Source: an uncultured Alphaproteobacteria bacterium
Lineage (GTDB): Bacteria > Pseudomonadota > Alphaproteobacteria > RF32 > CAG-239
Assembly: GCA_900553115.1 (NCBI GenBank)
Contig: USCF01000003.1
Span: 1 to 19,496 of the forward strand
Length of the DNA stretch: 19,496 nucleotides
Direction: 5' to 3'
The notes under the pieces: model-generated
The model's database searches: none
Told to the model about the DNA's origin: nothing
Seen by the model: only the letters and a program-made list of their open reading frames with translations
Made by a program: the position numbers and the translations under genes
Shown here: one piece after another, positions 7,124 to 14,276 of the stretch
Position numbering within the stretch: position 1 is the first letter of the stretch
Layout of the letters: the number at the start of each line of letters is the position of its first letter

Positions 7124-8175
7124 TGGCTGATGATATCAACATCACACCAAAAAATAACAGCTTTTTGCTGGGGCAAGAAAAGGCTGAACAAGTTTTTTTG
7201 CAAGCTTGGAAAAATCAAAATATGCATCATGCTTGGATTTTGAACGGTCCAAAAGGTATTGGTAAAGCGACTCTGGCTTATAGAATCGCTCGTTTTTTAC
7301 TCTGGGCTGATGAAAATGAAAAAGAAAAATATACATCATTAAATGTGCCGGAAGATTCGACTGTGTTTAAGCAGGTGGCAATGGGGTCACATTTGGATTT
7401 GATGCCGGTTGAGCGTGATTATATTGAAACCGATCGCAAAAAAATCATCAAAGCAATTCAAAAGGGCGAAGCGCCTGATGAAGAAGAACTTAGCACAATG
7501 AAAAAATCTGCGTTTATTCGCGTTGATGATGTGCGTAAGGTTAATGAGTTTTTATCTAAAACCTCTTTTAATAACAACTGGCGGGTAGTGATTATTGATA
7601 GTGCGGACGATATGAATAAAAATGCGGCCAACGCTCTGCTGAAAATTTTGGAAGAACCGCCGGCTCACACTGTTTTGCTGCTTATAAGTCACAACGCGGG
7701 AATGCTGCTTCCTACTATTCGTTCGCGCTGTGCTAAATTGCCGCTGCAAATGCTTGATGCAAATATAACAGCCAGCTTGCTGCGCCGCTATCGCCCGCAT
7801 TTGAATGAAGCGATGATAAAAAAAGTTGCAGAAATGTGTCCGCAAAGCATTGGGCAGGCTATATTATATGCAGATTTAGATGCTGTCGGAATGTATGATA
7901 AATTGTGTAAAATACTTTATTCTAAACAAAAATTTACATTGAGCGAATTGTTGGATTTTTGTTCTGATGCTGTGGCAAACGCCGATGGATTTGATTTGTT
8001 GCAAGAGTTGATACTGAAATTTATCCGAGAAAATATGCCGCAGAGTCAAGATGTTGAGGCTTTATATTCATGTTGGGACGAAACAAATCGTATGTTTGCC
8101 GATTGTCAAAATATAAATATGGATAAAAAGCAAATGCTTATTAATTTAATAACAAAAATATGCAAGGTTTTGTAG
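7123..8175 (+). CDS. holB: DNA polymerase III subunit delta'
   Basis: Delta' is the stator subunit of the clamp loader that opens the beta sliding clamp. The 350-aa product is a RecA-fold AAA+ ATPase-like protein with a Walker A GPKGIGKAT (42-50), a Walker B-like VVIIDSADDMN, the conserved NALLKILEEPP stretch, and the SRC motif in PTIRSRC. The C-terminal half is helical and poorly conserved, as is usual. The Walker A looks intact, unlike E. coli delta'. Its ATG overlaps the tmk stop and its TAG is immediately followed by the tatD ATG. In many alphaproteobacteria metG lies between holB and tatD; it is absent here. Confidence 0.92.
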   Translation: MADDINITPKNNSFLLGQEKAEQVFLQAWKNQNMHHAWILNGPKGIGKATLAYRIARFLLWADENEKEKYTSLNVPEDSTVFKQVAMGSHLDLMPVERDYIETDRKKIIKAIQKGEAPDEEELSTMKKSAFIRVDDVRKVNEFLSKTSFNNNWRVVIIDSADDMNKNAANALLKILEEPPAHTVLLLISHNAGMLLPTIRSRCAKLPLQMLDANITASLLRRYRPHLNEAMIKKVAEMCPQSIGQAILYADLDAVGMYDKLCKILYSKQKFTLSELLDFCSDAVANADGFDLLQELILKFIRENMPQSQDVEALYSCWDETNRMFADCQNINMDKKQMLINLITKICKVL

Positions 8176-8952
8176 ATGTTTACCGATAGTCATTGCCATA
8201 TTAACGCCGCAGATTTTTCTAAGGATAGAGAAGAAGTCGTTTCGCGGGCGCGTGAAATGCGGGTTGATTATATTTTAGATGTTTGCGATGATATAGAGGA
8301 TATGCCTCGTTTGCTTGATTTTTGCCAAAGACATGAACATATTTATACAACCGCCGGCGTACATCCGGAATTGGCCGACAAATATGCAAATTTGACAACT
8401 GAACAAATTTTGGAACAGGTAAAATCTCCATATGTGGTTGGTATTGGTGAATGCGGCTTGGACTATTATTACAATATGGATATAAAAGAACAGCAATTAA
8501 CTGTTTTAGAAAAGCATATTGAAGCGGCGCAAACAAGCTGTTTGCCTCTGATTATTCATAACCGCGATTCTGATGAAGATATGATATCCATGCTGAGCGA
8601 GGCTTATAAAAAGAAAAAGTTTACAGGTGAACTACACTGTTTTTCGTCATCGGAAAAACTATTAGAAACAGCTCTTTCTCTTGGTTTTTATGTATCTGCT
8701 TCAGGGATTGTCACATTCAAAAAAAGTGAAGATTTGCGAAATATGTTTAAAGATGTTCCGAATAATAGATTGTTGATTGAAACTGATTCGCCGTATTTGG
8801 CGCCGGTACCGCACCGAGGACAGCGTAACGAGCCGGCTTTTGTTGTGAACACCGCAGAAGTTTTGGCCGAATTAAAAAATATGTCAATTGAAGAATTGGC
8901 CAAACTTACAACAAATAATTTTCTTGATTTGTTTTATAAGGTAAAAAGATAA
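8176..8952 (+). CDS. tatD: TatD family metal-dependent hydrolase (DNase)
   Basis: TatD proteins are TIM-barrel metal hydrolases; several act as 3'-5' exonucleases or DNases on single-stranded or damaged DNA. The 258-aa product carries the expected metal ligands: HxH at 6-8 (DSHCHI), Glu in GIGECGLDYY, His in IIHNRDSD, His in LHCFSSS, and Asp in ETDSPYLAP, followed by PHRGQRNEP. Length is normal. There is no gap to holB (TAG then ATG), and the stop overlaps the next gene by 1 bp (TAATG). The physiological substrate cannot be read from sequence. It could equally be the YcfH/YabD branch of the family, which shares this genomic position. Confidence 0.92.
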   Translation: MFTDSHCHINAADFSKDREEVVSRAREMRVDYILDVCDDIEDMPRLLDFCQRHEHIYTTAGVHPELADKYANLTTEQILEQVKSPYVVGIGECGLDYYYNMDIKEQQLTVLEKHIEAAQTSCLPLIIHNRDSDEDMISMLSEAYKKKKFTGELHCFSSSEKLLETALSLGFYVSASGIVTFKKSEDLRNMFKDVPNNRLLIETDSPYLAPVPHRGQRNEPAFVVNTAEVLAELKNMSIEELAKLTTNNFLDLFYKVKR

Positions 8953-9737
8953 TGAGCAGAGCGATAATTTTAGGCAGCGGCGCCGCTCCGGGAGTCCCGT
9001 CTGTTTCTGGTGGCTGGGGCGCTTGCAATCCGAATAATCCTAAAAACAAAAGACAGCGCGCCGGAGTTTATTTGACTGATGGAACAACGCAGATTTTGAT
9101 TGATACTTCGCCGGATTTAAAAAATCAGCTTATTGCCAATAATATAAAAGTAGTTGACGGCGTATTATATACGCATACGCACGCCGACCATCTGCATGGT
9201 ATTGATGATTTACGCGGAATAACCAGAAACACTAAAAAAAGTTTGAAATTTTATGCCACAGCGCAGCAAATTGAAGAAATTAAAGAACGTTTTCGTTATG
9301 CGTTTGCAAATGTTGAACATAGCGATATTACAAATCATCCTGAATTGCTGCCGGTGGAAATAGAGTATAATAAAGATTTTCAAATCGGCTCTTTTAAAAT
9401 TAAGCCTTTAGAATTTACCGGACATACCATGATAACAACCGGATATTCGTTTAATGACGGGCAGTTAGTTTTGGTGCCAGATTTTAAATCAATGCCGGAA
9501 CCGACTTTGAGCTATTTGCAGCAAATTGATGTGAATGTTTTGATTATGCCCTTGACTATTCTGCATGAGGGCAGCTATCATGCCGGTATTGATATTATTT
9601 TGAAATACGCTTCACAAATCAAAGCTAAGCAGGTTGTTTTGACGCATATGGCTACAGAGTGTGATTATGATGAAGTTATGAAGCTGACGCCGGAAAATAT
9701 GGAGCCGGCTTTTGATAATATGATGATTGAGTTTTAA
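8952..9737 (+). CDS. MBL-fold metallo-hydrolase, PhnP-like
   Basis: The 261-aa product has the metallo-beta-lactamase fold. It contains the GSGAAPGVPS opening typical of PhnP-like proteins, a WGACNPNNPKNKRQR stretch, DTSPDL, and the metal motif HTHADH in YTHTHADHLHGIDDLRG. His in EFTGHT, Asp in LVPDFKSMP and His in LTHMA complete a two-metal site. PhnP itself is a cyclic phosphodiesterase, and related members act on nucleotides or RNA, so phosphodiester hydrolysis is plausible here. This gene regularly follows tatD in alphaproteobacteria. No phosphonate genes are nearby, so a role in C-P lyase metabolism is unlikely. The start overlaps the tatD stop; the next gene follows after 11 bp with an AAGGAG. 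Confidence 0.85.
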   Translation: MSRAIILGSGAAPGVPSVSGGWGACNPNNPKNKRQRAGVYLTDGTTQILIDTSPDLKNQLIANNIKVVDGVLYTHTHADHLHGIDDLRGITRNTKKSLKFYATAQQIEEIKERFRYAFANVEHSDITNHPELLPVEIEYNKDFQIGSFKIKPLEFTGHTMITTGYSFNDGQLVLVPDFKSMPEPTLSYLQQIDVNVLIMPLTILHEGSYHAGIDIILKYASQIKAKQVVLTHMATECDYDEVMKLTPENMEPAFDNMMIEF

Positions 9738-9748
9738 GGAGTTTATAG

Positions 9749-10630
9749 ATGCTGTGTATTTACCATATTGCCGATCATGACGGAAAAGGTTCGGCCGCGA
9801 TTGTAAAAAGTAAATTTCCGGAGATTGAGTTAATGGGGTTAAACCATGATATGGAAATTCCGTATGAGGAAATTGAAAAACACGATAAATTAGTGATTTG
9901 TGATATTGCTTTGCCGGTTAAATATATGCTTGAACTCAATAAAAAAATTGATTTAACGTGGATTGACCACCATGTTTCGGTTATCAAAGAATATGATGAA
10001 TTGATGAAAACAGGTGAATATGAACCAATTAAAGGCGTGCGTAAAGTGGGTACGGCGGCGATTGTTTTAACCTGGGGCTATTTTTATCCGGAAAAAGAGC
10101 TTCCGGAAGGAATTCGTTTGTTGGGATTAAATGATATATACGATTTACGCGACCGTAGAGTTCGCCCGTTTGAATATGCAATTCAAACATACGGAGTTAA
10201 CCGTCCTACCGATAAAATCTGGACACAGCTGATGAATAATGAAGTAGACATCAAAGCTATGGTCGAAAAAGGTTCTGCTATTTTGTCTTGGGTGCGCCAC
10301 CGCAACTATCGCTTGGTACGCGGTATGGGCTTTGAGAGCGAATATAAGGGAATGCGCTGCGTTTGCGCTAATATGGCTCAAGGTCAGTCAGAATTTTTTG
10401 ATTCTTTGGAAAATATTAAAGATTTTGATTTTATGGTAATTTTCTTTATGAATAAAAAGAATTTGTGGAATATGACTTTTTATACGGCTAAAAGTAATGT
10501 TGATGTATCTTTAATAGCCAAAGAATTTGGCGGCGGCGGTCATGCAAAAGCAGCAGGCGCATCTTCATTAAAAGAATTGCCTGACTTTTTGAAAAACGGC
10601 AAACCTTGGAGCAAGCCGCAGCAAGCTTAA
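9749..10630 (+). CDS. DHH/DHHA1 family phosphoesterase of unknown substrate
   Basis: The 293-aa product has the motifs of DHH phosphoesterases: an N-terminal HIADHDGKGSA (Asp9, Asp11), CDIALP (Asp52), the signature IDHH (73-75) and an Asp in LNDIYD (129). A C-terminal DHHA1 domain carries GGGGHAKAAG (His265). Proteins of this fold cleave short RNAs (NrnA), pAp, cyclic dinucleotides or single-stranded DNA. This protein is shorter than RecJ, and I do not recognise a named subfamily. DHDGKGSA suggests an active two-metal site. It ends the long operon and lies directly after the MBL hydrolase, with AAGGAG upstream of the start. A function in nucleotide or oligonucleotide turnover is inferred only from family and neighbours. 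No signal peptide is present. Confidence 0.85.
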   Translation: MLCIYHIADHDGKGSAAIVKSKFPEIELMGLNHDMEIPYEEIEKHDKLVICDIALPVKYMLELNKKIDLTWIDHHVSVIKEYDELMKTGEYEPIKGVRKVGTAAIVLTWGYFYPEKELPEGIRLLGLNDIYDLRDRRVRPFEYAIQTYGVNRPTDKIWTQLMNNEVDIKAMVEKGSAILSWVRHRNYRLVRGMGFESEYKGMRCVCANMAQGQSEFFDSLENIKDFDFMVIFFMNKKNLWNMTFYTAKSNVDVSLIAKEFGGGGHAKAAGASSLKELPDFLKNGKPWSKPQQA

Positions 10631-10648
10631 GAGTATTGTGTAGGTGTC

Positions 10649-10686
10649 AAAAAATCCCTTAAACTTTGGAGCTTAAGGGATTTTTT
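10649..10686. terminator. Bidirectional terminator between convergent genes
   Basis: A perfect 14-bp inverted repeat (10649-10662 with 10673-10686) has an A6 tract on the left and a T6 tract on the right around a TCCCTTAA core. The loop is 10 nt. It can stop transcription from the DHH gene on the plus strand and from the DUF192 gene on the minus strand. Confidence 0.9.
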
Positions 10687-10708
10687 GTATAAAAGATATT
10701 CGCTGTAT

Positions 10709-11176
10709 TTAGTCTAAATTACCAAGCAAGCGATTTTTAACTGTGTCACCAATCTTGATATTGTTAGCTTTTATTTGTCCGGCATTTAACTCTAATACGG
10801 CGCGCGGGCGTTTGGTTGGATAGATACCTTTTGTTGAATAAGGTTCAGCGTTGTCATATATATCGAAGATTACGCCGTTTTCATCAATAAAAAGCATATC
10901 CAAAGGAATAAGGGTGTCTTTCATCCACATGGCCACCTGCATATCTTGCGGAACAATTGTTACATCAAGAATCATACCTGAGTTTTCAGCCATAGAATTA
11001 CGTCCCATCAAGCCACGGTACAGTGTTTCTTTGGTGTCAGCAACTTCAACTTTGTACTCATATTTGGTTTCGCCGGACTGAATAATCAATTTTTCTGTTT
11101 TATTCTCATCTTGTTTTGAGCAAGCCGCACTAAATACAAGGGCTGATAAAACCATAACTTTTAACAATTTAAACAT
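10709..11176 (-). CDS. DUF192 family lipoprotein
   Basis: The 155-aa product starts with a lipoprotein signal ending at SAAC (Cys19), with Ser at +2, so an outer-membrane lipoprotein is likely. Residues about 40-150 match the DUF192 family (small secreted or anchored beta-rich domain): YRGLMGRNSM, then MWMKDTLIPLDMLFID, then AVLELNAG near the end. No enzymatic function is established for the family and none is proposed here. It has a clear AAGGAGA before the start, its own promoter, and a terminator, so it is a single-gene unit transcribed against the surrounding operons. Length is normal for an anchored member. Confidence 0.88.
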   Translation of the reverse strand: MFKLLKVMVLSALVFSAACSKQDENKTEKLIIQSGETKYEYKVEVADTKETLYRGLMGRNSMAENSGMILDVTIVPQDMQVAMWMKDTLIPLDMLFIDENGVIFDIYDNAEPYSTKGIYPTKRPRAVLELNAGQIKANNIKIGDTVKNRLLGNLD

Positions 11177-11213
11177 AATTTCTCCTTATTCAGTAATAAC
11201 AACTAGAGATTAG

Positions 11214-11241
11214 TATAACAAAATTTCAATAAGTTTCAACA
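11214..11241 (-). promoter_or_regulatory. Promoter of the DUF192 lipoprotein gene
   Basis: On the minus strand TTGAAA (11236-11241) is followed after 16 bp by TATACT (11214-11219), which also has an upstream TGn extension. This is one of the best promoter matches in the window. The predicted leader is about 30 nt. Confidence 0.75.
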
Positions 11242-11263
11242 TAAAAAGTGCAAAATATACCTG

Positions 11264-11272
11264 TTATAAAAT
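11264..11272 (+). promoter_or_regulatory. Extended -10 promoter upstream of the OmpA-like lipoprotein gene
   Basis: TG at 11264-11265, one base, then TATAAA at 11267-11272 gives an extended -10 with five of six consensus bases. No good -35 is visible. Transcription would start near 11279, immediately before a hairpin. The promoter is back to back with the DUF192 promoter. Confidence 0.45.
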
Positions 11273-11280
11273 GTTTTTTT

Positions 11281-11305
11281 CAGCTTGTCTAACGAGCTGA
11301 TTTTT
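11281..11305 (+). promoter_or_regulatory. 5' leader hairpin, possible attenuator
   Basis: CAGCTTG (11281-11287) pairs with CGAGCTG (11293-11299; 7 bp, one G-U pair) around a 5-nt loop, followed by a short T tract (11301-11305). It lies at the predicted 5' end of the long operon beginning with the OmpA-like gene. It may be a weak terminator/attenuator or a 5' stabilising stem. Confidence 0.45.
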
Positions 11306-11342
11306 ATTAGAATACTGAAATATAAAAAAATGGAGGCTGGTT

Positions 11343-11834
11343 ATGAATAAAATAAATACTTTATTGATATTGTTTTTATTGGTGGGCGGATGCTCTGATT
11401 TGGTGAATGGTAAACGCTGCAATGATGTACAGCAAACAGAATTGAAACCGGTTATACATATTGAACAGGCTCCTAAAATAGAAAAAACTGCGGCTATAAT
11501 TTATTTTGCCGACGGCAGTAGTAATTTGACAGCGGAAGAAAAACAAATTTTACGTCAGGTTGCGGCAACAGCTAGACAGCTTAACGCTGAACTGAAAATA
11601 CAGGGGCATGCGTCGGAACGTACACGCAAAACCACTATTATTCAGCACACAATGATAAATCTGAACATTTCGAGCCAGCGGGCTTTGAAAGTTGTGGAGG
11701 CCTTATCGCAAGACGGCGTACCTCTAAATCGTATGCGTTATGAGGCTCTTTCTGATAGTCAGCCGGCGGAAGCAGAAATAAACCGCCGAGCCGAGGCTTT
11801 AAATCGCCGTGTTGAAATCTTTTATGTTTATTAA
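11343..11834 (+). CDS. OmpA-domain (Pal-like) lipoprotein, GHAS subtype
   Basis: The 163-aa product has a lipoprotein signal ending VGGC (Cys17), followed by Ser, so it is probably in the outer membrane. After a short linker, residues about 50-163 form an OmpA C-terminal-like domain: IIYFADGSSNLT, then LKIQGHASERTR, ISSQRALKVVEAL, MRYEALSDSQP, and NRRVEIFY at the end. Such domains bind peptidoglycan non-covalently. The usual GHTD aspartate, which contacts diaminopimelate in OmpA, is replaced by Ser (GHAS), while the Arg of SSQRA is kept. From memory, GHAS versions occur in other alphaproteobacteria. GGAGG lies upstream of the ATG. recJ follows 16 bp after the stop. It is not the tol-pal Pal, since no tol genes are adjacent. 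Confidence 0.85.
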   Translation: MNKINTLLILFLLVGGCSDLVNGKRCNDVQQTELKPVIHIEQAPKIEKTAAIIYFADGSSNLTAEEKQILRQVAATARQLNAELKIQGHASERTRKTTIIQHTMINLNISSQRALKVVEALSQDGVPLNRMRYEALSDSQPAEAEINRRAEALNRRVEIFYVY

Positions 11835-11850
11835 GGAATTATAATAACTT

Positions 11851-13614
11851 ATGAATAATCAAGACATATCTTTGGGCGGAAATATCTGGCAGCAATCAAA
11901 AGTTGATGAAGGTGCTGTGGAACGAATGGCGTTAGCCTATAATTTGCCGCAGCATTTAGCTCGTTTGTTGTGTGTGCGCGGAGTGGCATTTAATGAGGTT
12001 AATAATTTTATAAATCCAAAAGTGCAAAATTTGATGCCGGATCCATATGTGTTGAAGGATATGCAAAAAGCGGTCGAGCGCGTTGCTGCCGCGGTTATGA
12101 ATGGTGAAAAAATAGGAATTATCGGGGATTATGATGTTGACGGCGCTACTTCAACTTCGGAACTGACAAAATTTTTTCGGCAGGTTGGGATAAATCCGCA
12201 GATACATATTCCAAGCCGTGAAGAAGGGTATGGACCAAGTGATTTGGCATTCGGCGAGTTTGCGGCGTCTGACACAAAGTTAGTTATTACCATAGATTGC
12301 GGAACAACTGCTTTTGATGTTTTGAATCGTGCGGCGCAAAACGGATTTGAAATAATAGTGATAGATCACCATGAGGCGGAGGCTGTTTTACCGGCGGTAT
12401 ATGCTGTTGTGAACCCCAAACGTTTGGACGAAGACAATCAATATCCGTATTTAGAGTATATGTCGGCGGTTGGCGTGGGATTTATGTTTTTGGTGGCGCT
12501 GAATCGCGAACTGAGGAATAAAGGTTTTTATCAATCGCATACGGCGCCGGATTTGCTAAAATTATTGGATTTGGTTGCTTTGGGGACTGTTTGCGATGTG
12601 GTTCCGCTGCTGGGACTAAATCGTGCTTATGTGCGTCAAGGGCTGAAAGTTATGGCGCAGCAGCAGAATATCGGCTTAAAAAATCTGTTAAAAGCGGCGG
12701 CAGTTGAAAGCGCGCCTAGTTCTTATCATTTAGGTTTTGTTTTGGGACCGCGGATAAACGCCTGCGGACGCGTGGGTGATGCGGCGCTTGGCAGCAAGCT
12801 TCTTTGTTCTGAAAATGAAATAGAGGCTCAAATGCTGGCTGAAAAATTCAACACACTTAACGCCGAGCGAAAGGATATTGAAAATTATGTGTTGCTGCAG
12901 GCAATTGAACAGGTTGAAAGTCAGGCTCAAGAATATCCGATAGCTTTTGCTTATGGCGATGATTGGCATCAGGGGGTGATTGGCATTGTTGCCGGAAAAC
13001 TTAAAGAACGCTACAATGTACCATCATTTGTGATGTCTATTGAACCTGATGAAGTTAAAGGCTCTGCTCGTTCAATTGAGGGAATAGATTTAGGCGCACT
13101 TATTATTGCCGCCAAAGAAAAAGGAGTGATTACTCACGGCGGCGGTCATATTATGGCGGCCGGATTTTCTTTGACAACAGAACAAATTCCGGAATTTAAA
13201 AAATTTGTCGGAGAATATGTGGAAGAACGTTTGGGTAAAGAAAAAATTTCACCGGTTTTGAATATTGATATAGCTTTGTCGTTGAGTGGAATTACCGAGG
13301 AATTTGCCAACAGTTTAGCTATGCTGGAACCATATGGAGCTGGTAATCCGGAACCGCTGATAATGCTAAAAAATATAAATATAAACCGGCCGCGTTTAGT
13401 CGGTAGCGGACATATAAGCTGCTTTTTAGGTTCTCCTTACGGCGGAAGTTTGAAAGCCATAGCGTTTAGAGCCGCGGATAATGAAATAGGCAATGCCATG
13501 CTGCATGACAGCGGAGAACTTTTTGATGTCGTGGGACAGATAAAAACCGATGTATGGCAAGGACGAAAAACAATTCAAATGATTATAAGCGATATAAAAA
13601 GAGTGGAACGATGA
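11851..13614 (+). CDS. recJ: Single-stranded-DNA-specific exonuclease RecJ
   Basis: RecJ degrades single-stranded DNA 5' to 3' in recombination and mismatch repair, feeding the RecFOR pathway (recO is four genes downstream). The 587-aa product is full length. It has the catalytic motifs GDYDVDG (Asp93, 95, 97), TIDCG (Asp149), IDHHEAE (172-174), GTVCDVVPL (Asp249), and GPRINACGR. The DHHA1 domain carries THGGGHIMAAG (His433). A C-terminal OB-like domain follows (about 465-587), with EPYGAGNPEP at its start. The Shine-Dalgarno AAGGAA is rather far from the ATG (about 13 nt), so initiation may be modest. The TGA stop overlaps the DUF502 ATG (ATGA). Confidence 0.96.
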   Translation: MNNQDISLGGNIWQQSKVDEGAVERMALAYNLPQHLARLLCVRGVAFNEVNNFINPKVQNLMPDPYVLKDMQKAVERVAAAVMNGEKIGIIGDYDVDGATSTSELTKFFRQVGINPQIHIPSREEGYGPSDLAFGEFAASDTKLVITIDCGTTAFDVLNRAAQNGFEIIVIDHHEAEAVLPAVYAVVNPKRLDEDNQYPYLEYMSAVGVGFMFLVALNRELRNKGFYQSHTAPDLLKLLDLVALGTVCDVVPLLGLNRAYVRQGLKVMAQQQNIGLKNLLKAAAVESAPSSYHLGFVLGPRINACGRVGDAALGSKLLCSENEIEAQMLAEKFNTLNAERKDIENYVLLQAIEQVESQAQEYPIAFAYGDDWHQGVIGIVAGKLKERYNVPSFVMSIEPDEVKGSARSIEGIDLGALIIAAKEKGVITHGGGHIMAAGFSLTTEQIPEFKKFVGEYVEERLGKEKISPVLNIDIALSLSGITEEFANSLAMLEPYGAGNPEPLIMLKNININRPRLVGSGHISCFLGSPYGGSLKAIAFRAADNEIGNAMLHDSGELFDVVGQIKTDVWQGRKTIQMIISDIKRVER

Positions 13615-14276
13615 AAGAAGAAAAAATAGAGGAAGCCTCAAAAAAAGTTGGCAGTAAAATAAAAAGTTATTTTTTTACCGGTATTGTAGTGACCGCGCCG
13701 GTGGCTATTACGGTGTATATGTCTTATCATTTGTTGATATGGATTAATGACGTCACCAGCCGTTTGGTGCCAAAACAGTGGTCAATCGGCAATTTTGTGC
13801 CGTATGCGGTGCCGGGGGCTGGTTTGCTGCTGCTGATTATTGCCATGATTGTGATTGGTATGCTCACGACCGGTTATGTTGGTAAATTTTTTGTGCGTTT
13901 ATGGGAAGCGTTTGTGCGTAAAATGCCGATTGTTTCCAGTATCTATTCTTTGATGAAACAAATTTTTGAAACTTTTTTATCACAAAAAACACGGTCTTTC
14001 AGCGAAGTGGTTTTGATAGAATATCCGCGGAAAGGCTTGTGGACAATAGCTTTTGTTAGTAAAGAAGAAACCGGCGGCGAAGTTGATGAAAAAGTACAAA
14101 ACAAAACAATCAGCGTTTTTGTACCGACAACACCGAACCCGACTTCTGGTTTTTTAATCTTTTTGCCGGAAAATGATGTGGTTAAGTTGGATATGAGTGT
14201 TGAAGACGGAATAAAATATGTGATATCGTGCGGTATTGTTACACCGACAGAATTAAAGAATAGGATAAAAAAATAA
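13611..14276 (+). CDS. DUF502 family integral membrane protein
   Basis: The 221-aa product belongs to DUF502, a family of inner-membrane proteins without an established function in bacteria. I chose the ATG at 13611 because it forms an ATGA overlap with the recJ stop; earlier in-frame ATGs lie deep within recJ. Two hydrophobic segments (about 20-43 and 68-92) suggest two membrane spans. Family motifs include GIVVTAPVAIT at the start of TM1, the PGAGLLLLI region, RKMPIVSSIYSLMKQ, and VFVPTTPNPTSGF. The cytosolic or periplasmic domain after TM2 is beta-rich. The stop overlaps the pagP start by 1 bp (TAATG), so the two envelope proteins are translationally coupled. Confidence 0.88.
   Translation: MKEEKIEEASKKVGSKIKSYFFTGIVVTAPVAITVYMSYHLLIWINDVTSRLVPKQWSIGNFVPYAVPGAGLLLLIIAMIVIGMLTTGYVGKFFVRLWEAFVRKMPIVSSIYSLMKQIFETFLSQKTRSFSEVVLIEYPRKGLWTIAFVSKEETGGEVDEKVQNKTISVFVPTTPNPTSGFLIFLPENDVVKLDMSVEDGIKYVISCGIVTPTELKNRIKK

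Noticed and set aside
13554..13610. Upstream ATG for the DUF502 gene
   Set aside because: It lies inside recJ; the ATGA overlap at 13611 is the typical coupled start and gives a protein of normal family length.
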